Source: CBDFKY01 sp965248995 (lineage in GTDB: Bacteria > Pseudomonadota > Alphaproteobacteria > Rickettsiales > UBA998). Taken from it: 64,000 bases of DNA. Position 1 is the stretch's first letter; every line of letters starts with the position of its first letter. This document shows, in pieces, positions 17,677 through 26,190 of the stretch. The position numbers and the translations under genes are program-made. The notes below the pieces were generated by a model. That model saw only the letters and a list, made by a program, of their open reading frames with translations, made no database searches and was not told where the DNA came from. The DNA is taken from assembly GCA_965248995.1 (NCBI GenBank), contig CBDFKY010000022.1, positions 1-64,000 of the forward strand, given 5' to 3'.

Positions 17677-18084
17677 ATGAGGCGCCGCGTATCCGTTGAC
17701 TCCACCTTACGGGCTCTGTCCGTTACGGGCTGCATGCTCGCCGTTTTCCTGACCGCGGCTCCCGCCAATAGCTACGCGGTGGACAATACCGGTTTCATCC
17801 AGGCGTTCCACCATAGCTACGATAATCCCGGCGATGTGAAAGCGGCGCTGCATTACGCGGAAGAAGCGGTGAAGATCGGCAATTACGAAGCGGCTATCCC
17901 TCCGCTCGAACGTATTTTGATGTTCAACCCACGTTTAAGCGAAGTACGGCTGGAGGTCGGCGTGCTGTATTACCTGCTTAATTCTAAAGATATGGCGAAA
18001 AAGCACCTCAGCATGGTAGCCACGGATACCGGCGCTACCCCCGCTTCCAAGGCGCGTGCCGAGTCGTATCTCGCCAGACTCTAA
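17677..18084 (+). CDS. Exported TPR-repeat protein
   Basis: 135 residues. A signal peptide (ALSVTGCMLAVFLTAAPANSYA, cleavage near residue 37) is followed by tetratricopeptide-like helices: DVKAALHYAEEAVKIGNYEAAIPPLERIL and NPRLSEVRLEVGVLYYLLNSKDMAKKHL. It is likely a periplasmic partner protein. It lies 35 bases upstream of the FecR-domain gene; TPR plus FecR proteins often occur together, so they probably form an operon and perhaps an envelope assembly. Confidence 0.75.
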   Translation: MRRRVSVDSTLRALSVTGCMLAVFLTAAPANSYAVDNTGFIQAFHHSYDNPGDVKAALHYAEEAVKIGNYEAAIPPLERILMFNPRLSEVRLEVGVLYYLLNSKDMAKKHLSMVATDTGATPASKARAESYLARL

Positions 18085-18119
18085 CATTTTTCCTGATTTT
18101 CCCCCCAAGGAGTTCATTC

Positions 18120-21100
18120 ATGAACCGCAACGCCCTCACTTTTTTCTCCGCCGCCACGTTTTCGACGTTCGCGCTGCTCTCCACCTCAGCCCTCGCCGCC
18201 GGTAAGATCGGCGTGGTCAGCGCGGCCGATCCTTCGGTGCGTATTCTCGGCGTGGACGGCAAGGAACGGCAGGTGAAGCTCGGCGACGGCATTTTCGCGG
18301 ACGATACGGTCAAGACCGATGGCAAAGGCAAGGCGCAGCTGGTGTTCGAAGACCGTTCCACCGTGACGGTCAACGAGAATTCGGAACTGAAGATCGACCA
18401 TTTCATCTATAATCCCGCCACCGACACCGGCGAGATGGGGATGAAAACGGTGAAAGGTGCGTTCCGCTTCATCGGCGGCGCGCTCTCCAAGCAGCATCCG
18501 GTGACGATCCAGACCCCGGTGGCGACCATCGGAATCAGGGGCGGGATCGTTGATACGCACGTGGAAGCGAACGGCCGGACGGACGCCGTGTTCGTCTACG
18601 GCAGGGAAATGACCATGACCAACGCGGCGGGCAACCGTTTTTCTACGACGCAGTATGGCACGGGCCTCAGTCTGGCCGATGCGCGGGCGATCCCGGCTCC
18701 GCTTCCGGTCTCGGCGGTGCAGGCCAGCCTGAGCGAATTCGCGCATACCGCTTCCGCAGGCGGCGGCGCTCCGGTGACGCCGACGCCGCAGTCGGTAGCG
18801 CCACAGATGAAGCTGGGTACGGAGGGAAGATCGCCGGAACCGCTTGCCGTTCCTGCTCCCGCGGCGGCCAACGGTCCCGTCGGCGGTGCCGTCAATGCGG
18901 CGGCGCTTGCCAATCCCGTCCCGGTAACGGCTGCCACCTCTGCCGTGAACAACGCACCGGCTGTCCAGACCGCCGTCCAGCCTAATGCGGCCCAGCCTAA
19001 TGCGGCCCAGCCTTCCGCCCCCATCCTGTTCGTCGAAGGAAATTCGGTTTCCGCGCTGGATATCGCCGCCCTCAGCACCAATCTTGCCACGCAACAGAAA
19101 GACGGCACGACACAGACGGCGGCGACCGCTCCCGAAAAACTGCGCGCCCTGGTGGACGCCCGCAATCTGCAGACGCAGGTCTTGGCGAATGACGGGTTGA
19201 AAAACTTTTTAAGAGATGCCGTATCCGTTCCGGTTCCCGTTTCCGCTGCAGCAACAGGCACCACGCCGACGTTACCGCGTTCCACCCTCCCGGCGGCAAA
19301 CCTGCCCACCGTTATTCCGACAGCTAACATTCCGGTCGCGGCAACAGGCGGGGCCGGAGCGGGAGCCGGCAGCGGGGCGGGACTGGCGGAAAATTTCACC
19401 GCGGTGAGCGGGCGCACGGGAAAATTCCTTGTTCTTTCCGATACCAACAGCGACGGCTTCCTCGACGTGGCCAACCAGGGCGATGTCAACATCACGCAGG
19501 AATCCCCCGATAAATACCGGATTTCCTTCACCTCCACGCTGGCCACCCCGCTTGCGACGCGTAACATCATTGTTCCTAAGCTCACGAGCGCCGGCGTAAC
19601 CGATACGACGGCGAACGTCGTGGAGAACGGCGTGATCGGCAGCCGTCATGTGGAAGGGTACCGCACGCAGGGCGGAGCGATGGAAGCATACCATCTGGAA
19701 GATACCGCCGCATCGCTCAGCGATTCCAGCAAGGAAATCAATTTCGTGGTCGGCAGCAATATTTTCGACAATAGTGGCACGTTCGTCGACGCTGCGGCGC
19801 GATCCGTCACCGCCGCCAACAGCGGCAGCGTGCACGGTGCGGCGACCAACGGCGTCCTGCTTTATGATTTCCTCCCGGAAGTCGGGGAAGGCAACGGCAA
19901 CCAGTTCGGCAATTTCAACTATAACCGGGCGAGCGGCATCAACGATACGGACGCCGCCCCGCAATCGCAACAGACGGAATTCGGCACGGCGATCGACTGG
20001 AAAACGGGCAAGGCCGGAAACCTGTTCAGCGGCCAGGTGAACTGGCTGCCGGTCGGCGGCAAGTCGAGCGCCACGGGTGCGTTCGGCAAGGCGAACGCCG
20101 CTCCCAGTGCCATCAACGATTATAACATCGCAGGCAAGCGCCTCGCTTATACCGCTGAGGCGGCGGGCACTTCCACGGGCGGTTCGGGCAGCCTGAAAGG
20201 CGACGCGTTCGCGGTGAACGGCGCGGTCTTCGGAAATGTGAACGGTCCGGTGGAAGGCGCCATGGTGAATTACCTGACGCCTACCAATAAAACGAGCGTG
20301 GCTTCCACGGCACAGACCCAGCTGGGACTGACCGGCGGGGCCGTCGCCAACCGGGGAACGCAGGCGATCGCGCTGAAAGGGAACATCAGCGGCGACCTCG
20401 CCACACAGGTCGCCAATCCGAGCAGCGTCGGCAACCATACCGGCTTTGCTTCGGGAGTGATGATGGTGCATAACGGTACCAATTACACCCCCACCATTTT
20501 CAGCAATAACGTCAATACGGACGTGGCCCTGACGCCCGCTGCGGGAGGAGTGGTCGGCGGTTCCATCGCGGTGCAGGATTATAATACCAACGGCAGCGGC
20601 GGCGGAGGATACAACACGACGACCACCAGTTTCTCCAATCCCAACAACAGCGTCTATATCAACAACCGGCTATACGCGGCGCAGTCCGGCAGCACCACGC
20701 ATGCCAACAGCCAGACCTTCGATTCCGGCGGCACGACCGGCGCCAATGCCGCGCAGGCGTTCATCGTCAGCGGCGGCGCGGTGAACAACGCCAAATCCGG
20801 CCTGTCCGGAGGCTATAAATGCGACGACTGCCAGTTCGTCAACTGGGGCGTCTGGTCCGGTGACGTGGGGGAACGCGTCGCCGGCAGCGGTCATGATGAC
20901 TACGCCGCCATGATTCCCTATGTCGTCGGGCAGGTGACCCAGAACGCCTCCCTGCTGGCGCCTCATAGCGCCAATTATAAGGGAGAGGCCTATGCGACGG
21001 TGGTGAAATCGGGCATCAACCCGCAGAACGTTGCCGGAACGATGGATGCGACGGTGAATTATGTGACCGGCCTCCCTCCGCAGTTGAACAACCTCAATCT

Positions 21101-21347
21101 GAATTTCGGAACGGTCCAGGGATCGGACCTGAACCTCCGTAATAACGGCACGGCTGCGGTCGCTCCTTCTGGCGACGCCACCTACAGCGTGCCGCTGGTC
21201 AGCAGCGGCACTCCGGCGGATATCGCCGGCAAGGCGAACGGTGCGCTGTATGGTGCCGCAGCCACGGAAATCGGTGGTAATTACACGTTCAACCGGACGA
21301 CTGACAACCTGAACGGCGGCGGGATCTATTTCGGGAAGCAGCGTTAG
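18120..21347 (+). CDS. Large secreted FecR-domain protein
   Basis: 1075 residues with a signal peptide (cleavage after ~26, STSALAA). A FecR domain covers ~30-170: VRILGVDGKERQVKLGDGIFADD, LVFEDRSTVTVNENSELKI, KGAFRFIGGAL and TPVATIGIRGG. A ~200-residue Ala/Pro/Val-rich linker follows, containing the short repeat AAQPNAAQPNAAQP. The remaining ~650 residues are Gly/Asn/Thr rich and predicted beta-strand, like a surface or passenger domain; Cys appears only in YKCDDCQF. I do not recognise the C-terminal part. Not a transmembrane anti-sigma FecR, since the only hydrophobic segment is the signal peptide. Confidence 0.75.
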   Translation: MNRNALTFFSAATFSTFALLSTSALAAGKIGVVSAADPSVRILGVDGKERQVKLGDGIFADDTVKTDGKGKAQLVFEDRSTVTVNENSELKIDHFIYNPATDTGEMGMKTVKGAFRFIGGALSKQHPVTIQTPVATIGIRGGIVDTHVEANGRTDAVFVYGREMTMTNAAGNRFSTTQYGTGLSLADARAIPAPLPVSAVQASLSEFAHTASAGGGAPVTPTPQSVAPQMKLGTEGRSPEPLAVPAPAAANGPVGGAVNAAALANPVPVTAATSAVNNAPAVQTAVQPNAAQPNAAQPSAPILFVEGNSVSALDIAALSTNLATQQKDGTTQTAATAPEKLRALVDARNLQTQVLANDGLKNFLRDAVSVPVPVSAAATGTTPTLPRSTLPAANLPTVIPTANIPVAATGGAGAGAGSGAGLAENFTAVSGRTGKFLVLSDTNSDGFLDVANQGDVNITQESPDKYRISFTSTLATPLATRNIIVPKLTSAGVTDTTANVVENGVIGSRHVEGYRTQGGAMEAYHLEDTAASLSDSSKEINFVVGSNIFDNSGTFVDAAARSVTAANSGSVHGAATNGVLLYDFLPEVGEGNGNQFGNFNYNRASGINDTDAAPQSQQTEFGTAIDWKTGKAGNLFSGQVNWLPVGGKSSATGAFGKANAAPSAINDYNIAGKRLAYTAEAAGTSTGGSGSLKGDAFAVNGAVFGNVNGPVEGAMVNYLTPTNKTSVASTAQTQLGLTGGAVANRGTQAIALKGNISGDLATQVANPSSVGNHTGFASGVMMVHNGTNYTPTIFSNNVNTDVALTPAAGGVVGGSIAVQDYNTNGSGGGGYNTTTTSFSNPNNSVYINNRLYAAQSGSTTHANSQTFDSGGTTGANAAQAFIVSGGAVNNAKSGLSGGYKCDDCQFVNWGVWSGDVGERVAGSGHDDYAAMIPYVVGQVTQNASLLAPHSANYKGEAYATVVKSGINPQNVAGTMDATVNYVTGLPPQLNNLNLNFGTVQGSDLNLRNNGTAAVAPSGDATYSVPLVSSGTPADIAGKANGALYGAAATEIGGNYTFNRTTDNLNGGGIYFGKQR

Positions 21348-21382
21348 CGGTAAACTGTTGCTCCAATTTTAAAAAAAGACCG

Positions 21383-21605
21383 TCATAAACCCTTCATATT
21401 CCCCCTGTACTCAATGTGCTGATTTATGCATTCATTGATTCGGGGGGTGTCCATGAAGAAATTGTTCGCAAGCCCGCTCTGCTCTAATGCAGCGCAGGCA
21501 AACTGGGAGCTTGAAAGTTATTGTTTTAGTGGAAAAAAACCATTGAGCTTCTGGACGGCTGATCCTCCGCAGACTCTACCATTATGCGCTATACTTCCAC
21601 TATAG
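21383..21605 (+). pseudogene. Decayed copy of the promoter and signal peptide of the TIMP-like gene
   Basis: This stretch parallels 21937-22070: GTCATAAACCCTTCATATTC matches GTCATAAAACCTTCACATTC, followed by a similar TTCATTGATT...ATGAAGAAATT start region. The frame from ATG 21453 encodes MKKLFASPLCSNAAQA (intact gene: MKKFFVGLLCSALLCSGAAKA), then 34 unrelated residues and a stop at 21605. It is the 5' remnant of a tandem duplicate. The 117-bp palindromic element starts at 21601 inside it. Confidence 0.65.
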
Positions 21606-21717
21606 TCATTCCGATTAAAAACCGTACGGTTTTTGTTGGATAAAATGACTATAACCATATATTTTATAGTGTTTTTATCCGAAAATTTCCGTACGGAAAT
21701 TATTCGGAAACACTATA
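21601..21717 (+). mobile_element. 117-bp double-hairpin element, copy 1
   Basis: Two 53-bp near-perfect palindromes (21601-21653 and 21665-21717) are separated by 11 bases. Each begins TATAGT and ends ACTATA, and each has GTACGG/CCGTAC-type symmetry at its centre. The same 117-bp element recurs in the same orientation at 25483-25599. No coding capacity. The TA-bounded ends suggest a MITE moved by an IS630/Tc1-type transposase (inference). Confidence 0.8.
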
Positions 21718-21936
21718 ACGATGTGTATATTCGAAATAAAATCATCACTATCCCCATGATTTATGATATCGCCCTGTTTCAACAAAAATACGGTGCGAAG
21801 TTCGAGGGGGCAAGCGGGCATGACGTGATCGATGCCAGCAAGGCGATTTCCGGGGCGATCGACCTGCGTGACAGGTTCAATGCCGACAACAAGCTGCATT
21901 TCTCCGGAGTCGGGGGAAAAGTACGCTCTTGCGATG
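21718..21936 (+). pseudogene. Fragment of a duplicated M10 protease gene
   Basis: The translation aligns with residues ~168-260 of the intact protease downstream: IPMIYDIALFQQKYGAKFEG then ASGHDVIDASKAISGAIDL, against TPMVYDIALLQQKYGAHFDG and ASGHDVIDASSAISATIDL. About 25 residues between these blocks are missing. The catalytic domain is absent: the fragment begins exactly at the palindromic element and ends by joining the upstream region of the next gene. It is in frame with the downstream secreted protein, giving a misleading 305-codon frame. Confidence 0.75.
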
Positions 21937-22004
21937 TCATAAAACCTTCACATTCGCCTTTCTTGAGCGTGCTAATTTGTTCATTCATTGATTTTGAGGT
22001 ATCC

Positions 22005-22550
22005 ATGAAGAAATTTTTTGTAGGCCTGCTCTGCTCTGCATTGCTTTGCTCTGGCGCGGCGAAGGCATATCATCCATTGGAAGTAGGTTGTACCGTGGAA
22101 GAAAAATCAGGTGCGTACTGGGTGAACAATTCTTCAAGAGTAGATACGATTTTTATAGGAAAAGTTATTAGTGTGGATGCAACCGTCATGGATTGGCCGG
22201 AGGATGGTTCGTGCTGGGGAAATTTCTCCGTTTTGGAAGTGTTGAAAGGTAATATAGGCAAAAGGATTTCTGTTAAAATTGCTTATGATCCTGCTGAAAA
22301 AGCGAAAAAAAGAATTAATCCGGAGGGACTGAAGACGGTGGATTACTGCCCATTTGCCTATGGAAAAACTTACGTGGTATATGGACTGCATATAAAAGAT
22401 TCACCAGATGTCGGTATGAATGACTGGATAGTAAGCAATTCCAATGCAGGAAACTCGCATTTCAACTGTGCGCCCACCAAAGAAATTCGAGATTCCGAAA
22501 CATCCAAAACAAGCGGTAAGATTCGAAATCTGTTAAAGAAAGGAAAATGA
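22005..22550 (+). CDS. Secreted TIMP/NTR-like domain protein, possible protease inhibitor
   Basis: 181 residues. ATG 22005 has GAGG six bases upstream. The signal peptide is cleaved near GAAKA (residue 21). The mature part has four Cys (29, 70, 115, 155), enough for two disulfides. Blocks such as RVDTIFIGKVISVD, FSVLEVLKGN and CPFAYGKTYVVYG follow the pattern of bacterial netrin/TIMP-like OB-fold domains. TIMPs inhibit metzincin metalloproteases. The next gene, overlapping by 4 bases (ATGA), encodes a metzincin. An inhibitor or secretion-partner role is inferred from fold pattern plus coupling. Confidence 0.65.
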   Translation: MKKFFVGLLCSALLCSGAAKAYHPLEVGCTVEEKSGAYWVNNSSRVDTIFIGKVISVDATVMDWPEDGSCWGNFSVLEVLKGNIGKRISVKIAYDPAEKAKKRINPEGLKTVDYCPFAYGKTYVVYGLHIKDSPDVGMNDWIVSNSNAGNSHFNCAPTKEIRDSETSKTSGKIRNLLKKGK

Positions 22551-25240
22551 CCATGTTACCTTACCAAACAGATATTGATTCCCAGCAGAAATGGACAACC
22601 AGAAACGCGGATAATAACGTTGAACCCGTTTATTACACGTTCAGTTCAACCTACAATACTTCAGACTTCAAACAGGATTTATCAGACAATCATACGGCCA
22701 TCTCCGGCAACGGTGATTCCGCCAAATGGATGATGGCGATGAGCGCAGTCATGGATGTATCCAACATAACTTTCGCCGCTGCGTCTTCTCCTACGACGGC
22801 GCAACTCGGATTACTTAGTGCAACGATTACCGATCCCAAATTTGCCGGTTACGGATGGAGTTATCCTGACCCCGTTCCAACCATTACTTCAGGCCTTGCG
22901 GTTATTGAAGGTACGCAAAACAGCACTCTCTATATTCATGAACTGTTGCATACGCTTGGGATGGATCATCCGGGCCATGGGCTAGGTGATGCTCCCGCCT
23001 TCGCTCAATACACGGCGGATGCGACAATCATGCGGTACACTTCAACTAACGATATGTATGTTCAAAATAAAATACTCACCACCCCCATGGTCTATGACAT
23101 AGCCTTGCTCCAGCAGAAATACGGCGCACATTTCGACGGGGCAGCCGCAAATATCATAAATACCATCCCCATTGGCGGAACGCAGAACATCGCACATACC
23201 TTATGGGAAGGTGGAGCCAGCGGGCATGACGTCATCGACGCAAGCAGCGCGATTTCCGCGACGATCGACCTGCGTGATGGATTCAATCCCGACAACACGC
23301 CGCATTTCTCCAGAGTCGGAGGGGAAGTGTTTGCGCTGGCGCTTGACCCTAAAACCAATTATCAGCATGTCATTACGATTGAGGACGTGATGGGCGCCGC
23401 TTTCGGTGTCAACCATATTTACGGTAATGATGCCGACAACAAACTCACGGGCGGCACGAAAGTCGATACGCTCGAAGGCGGAGCCGGGCATGACACCTAT
23501 ATGCTCACGCAGGCCGCTTCCGCCACTTCGCCCGGCGCCAATCAGGCGGATTACGTGATCGACAGCGACGGCGACGGCAGCATCGTCATCAACGGCGCTC
23601 CCCTGGCGGGGCTTGCGCATTATGTCACCAACACATCCGGCGCTACCAGCTGGACGCTCGGCGGCCATACTATCCGGATGGTAGCCGAAAACCAGATCGC
23701 GATCGACAGCACCAACAAGACGGGTACCATCGCGCTGGTCTCCGACAACAGTTTCGACATGAAATTCCTCGGCATCACGCTCGACGATAAGACCGACGGA
23801 ACGGCAGGCAACGACAGTCTGGGCGGCGGTAAATACGCTGATCTCATTTCCGGTTTCGCCGGGAACGACACGCTGATCGGCAACGGCGGCGACGATACGC
23901 TGAGCGGCGGGACGGGAGCGGATTCGCTGGTCGGCGGCGCGGGGAACGATGCATATCATTACGCGAAACTCGACGGCGCGGACACGATTTCCGACAACGG
24001 CTACAACGCCGACGACGATACGCTGACCATCAGCGGTTATGCGTCCGGCGCCGCCAGCTACACGCGGATCGGCAACACCACCGATTTCACCGTTTCCTTC
24101 AGCGGTGGCGGCGGTGATTCCGTGTTGATAAAGCAAGGGTTGCAGGGCGGCAGCAACGCGATTGAACATATCGTCTTCACCAGCGGCGGCGGGGAGGAGA
24201 TCGACCAGATCCGCACCGACGTGCTGGCAAAACAGGCGACCGCGGGAAATGACACCATCAACGGGTTTTACGGCGCGGCGAATACCATCGGCGGCGGTGC
24301 GGGCAATGATTCACTAAGCGGCAATTCGCTCACCGATCAACTGCACGGCGACGCAGGCAACGATACCCTGCTCGGCGGCTACGGCAACGACACGCTGAGC
24401 GGCGGCACCGGCGCGGATTTCCTGCAGGGCGGCGGGGGCGACGATCTTTTCCTCTTCGCTAAAGGAGACGGTACGGATACGATCCAGGATTACGGCAACA
24501 GCACCGATCTCGGCGACACGCTTTCCATCACGGGGTATGCGTCCACCGCGGCGCTGTATAGCCGCATCGGCAACAGCGACGATTTTACCGTCTCTTTTAC
24601 GGGCGGCACGGATTCCATCACGGTGAAACGCGGACTGGAGGCGGGAGGCAATACGCTGGAGCATATCACCTTCGCAGGCGGCGGCGACAAAACCGTGGCG
24701 CAGCTGCGCACCGAGCTGCTGTTAAAACAAACGACCTCGGGAAACGACGTCATCGTTGGTTTTACGGGCGCGGCCAACGTGATCAGCGGGGCGGCGGGTA
24801 ACGATTCCATTACCGGCAGCACGGTCGCGGACGTGCTGCACGGCGACGGCGGCAGGGATACGCTGGTCGGCGGCTATGGTAACGACAGCCTGACCGGTGG
24901 TACCGGAGTGGATATCCTGACCGGCGGCTACAATGCCGACAGCTTCATTTTCATGAAAGGCGATACGGGCGCGGGCGCGAGCGCCGACCATGTCACCGAC
25001 TTCAGCCGCGTACAGAACGACAGGATCGCGCTGCTGGGATACGGGCTCAGCGCCGCGCATTTCGTCGCGGATGCGAGTTTTCACGCGGGCAGTACCGCGG
25101 AATTCGGCTATACCAAGGTGGCGAGCGGAAACTATACGCTCATCCGCATCGATTCCGATCATAACGGCACGTCCGATCAGGAAATCCGTCTGGACGGGAT
25201 TCAGCTTGACATGCATGTCGGGGATTTCGTCTTCGCTTGA
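22547..25240 (+). CDS. Serralysin-like M10 metalloprotease with RTX repeats
   Basis: 897 residues (Met3 at 22553 fits the AAGGA site better). The zinc motif HELLHTLGMDH is at 131-141 (HExxHxxGxxH), followed by the metzincin Met-turn TIMRY at ~160-164. The C-terminal ~600 residues are RTX calcium-binding nonapeptides (GGAGNDxL type) embedded in repeats of about 165 residues (starting GGTGADSL, GGTGADFL, GGTGVDIL). There is no N-terminal signal peptide, consistent with type I secretion by a C-terminal signal. No type I secretion genes are in the window. Probably an extracellular protease. Confidence 0.88.
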   Translation: MTMLPYQTDIDSQQKWTTRNADNNVEPVYYTFSSTYNTSDFKQDLSDNHTAISGNGDSAKWMMAMSAVMDVSNITFAAASSPTTAQLGLLSATITDPKFAGYGWSYPDPVPTITSGLAVIEGTQNSTLYIHELLHTLGMDHPGHGLGDAPAFAQYTADATIMRYTSTNDMYVQNKILTTPMVYDIALLQQKYGAHFDGAAANIINTIPIGGTQNIAHTLWEGGASGHDVIDASSAISATIDLRDGFNPDNTPHFSRVGGEVFALALDPKTNYQHVITIEDVMGAAFGVNHIYGNDADNKLTGGTKVDTLEGGAGHDTYMLTQAASATSPGANQADYVIDSDGDGSIVINGAPLAGLAHYVTNTSGATSWTLGGHTIRMVAENQIAIDSTNKTGTIALVSDNSFDMKFLGITLDDKTDGTAGNDSLGGGKYADLISGFAGNDTLIGNGGDDTLSGGTGADSLVGGAGNDAYHYAKLDGADTISDNGYNADDDTLTISGYASGAASYTRIGNTTDFTVSFSGGGGDSVLIKQGLQGGSNAIEHIVFTSGGGEEIDQIRTDVLAKQATAGNDTINGFYGAANTIGGGAGNDSLSGNSLTDQLHGDAGNDTLLGGYGNDTLSGGTGADFLQGGGGDDLFLFAKGDGTDTIQDYGNSTDLGDTLSITGYASTAALYSRIGNSDDFTVSFTGGTDSITVKRGLEAGGNTLEHITFAGGGDKTVAQLRTELLLKQTTSGNDVIVGFTGAANVISGAAGNDSITGSTVADVLHGDGGRDTLVGGYGNDSLTGGTGVDILTGGYNADSFIFMKGDTGAGASADHVTDFSRVQNDRIALLGYGLSAAHFVADASFHAGSTAEFGYTKVASGNYTLIRIDSDHNGTSDQEIRLDGIQLDMHVGDFVFA

Positions 25241-25249
25241 AACGGATAT

Positions 25250-26178
25250 TTATTCGATCAATAAACCTTTCAAAACTTCAAGTTCATATGATTTTTTAGC
25301 AAAAGAAAGTATTTCTTCATTAATGACTTCATTATGATACTCTTTCATCCATTCAAGTTTCTCAATTATTTTTTTCTGAAGAATTTTTAGAAAATCTTTT
25401 TTTGATAATATTTTTATGGTTTTGCAAAAAATTGATCCATTCTGAATAACCGTGATCCATTTCACCTAAACTAGCTCTAAGATATAGTCATTCCGATTAA
25501 AAACCGTACGGTTTTAATCGGATAAAATGACTATAACCATATAATTTATAGTGTTTTTAACCGAAAATTTTCGTACGAAAATTATTCGGAAACACTATAA
25601 TCAATAAACCACACCCCCTTTTTATCTTTTTTTGTAATTTTACTTAAAAGTTCTTTTTCATCTTCCCAAAGATTATTTTCATTCCACAAACGCTTATCTT
25701 TTCGATATTTTTTGAGTGCTTTCTTACTAATAATGATGCGAGGGTGAATAGCAGAGGTATTTTCAAATATATAAGCTTCAACGAGTGCAGGACCGAAAAT
25801 GGGCCCATTCAAATTTCGGCCAACATGCATTTCACCTATTGTTAGAGCGCCTCGAATTAAAATATTTTGCTTTATACATGCTATTTGCAAGTTCAATAAA
25901 ATTAATAGTTCCCATCCAAAAGCTCCTGTAAAACATTCTGTTCCAATGGTTCGAAATCTAACAATAGCGTCTGAGATTATTTCAGATCCCGCAGCAGTGT
26001 AAAGCCTTCGTTCACTAAAACTAGTTTTCGAATCCTTCAGCGTAGGCTTAGAAAAACCTCGAAATCTTTTTAAAATTTCCGCAATTTTTTTAGCTGATGA
26101 TGAATCTAATAAATCTTTAAATCCTAAAATATCTATAAACGTGACGATGCATTCTTCATAAGTTGAATCATATTTCAA
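25250..26178 (-). pseudogene. Nucleotidyl-cyclase-like gene broken by insertion and frameshift
   Basis: From TTG 26178 a 198-codon frame encodes a class III cyclase-like core (VTFIDILGFKDLL, AIVRFRTIG, NILIRGALTIGEM, PIFGPALVEAYIFEN) and stops inside the palindromic element at 25582. Beyond the element the homologous tail continues, first in one frame (GYSEWINFLQNHKNIIKK) and then, after an A7 run, in another (KLEWMKEYHNEVI). This fits one gene interrupted by the 117-bp insertion and then a one-base slip. It is much more AT-rich than its neighbours, so probably acquired. No ATG start is seen; it begins 13 bases past the purU stop. Confidence 0.7.
25483..25599 (+). mobile_element. 117-bp double-hairpin element, copy 2
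   Basis: Same length and orientation as the copy at 21601 with few differences. It starts TATAGTCATTCCGATT and ends CGGAAACACTATA; its two palindromes centre on CCGTACGG and TCGTACGA. It lies inside the cyclase-like gene and supplies its premature stop. Its flanks differ from those of copy 1, which fixes the element ends. Confidence 0.85.
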
Positions 26179-26190
26179 AGTGAGGGCCCG

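Noticed and set aside
21633..22550. Single 305-residue protein fusing a protease-like N-terminus to the exported protein
   Set aside because: The first 124 codons come from the palindromic element and a protease remnant; a signal peptide with a good ribosome-binding site starts at 22005.
23800..24950. Regular DNA repeats suggesting a CRISPR or satellite array
   Set aside because: The periodicity follows RTX nonapeptide coding within one open frame; no constant-repeat/unique-spacer pattern.
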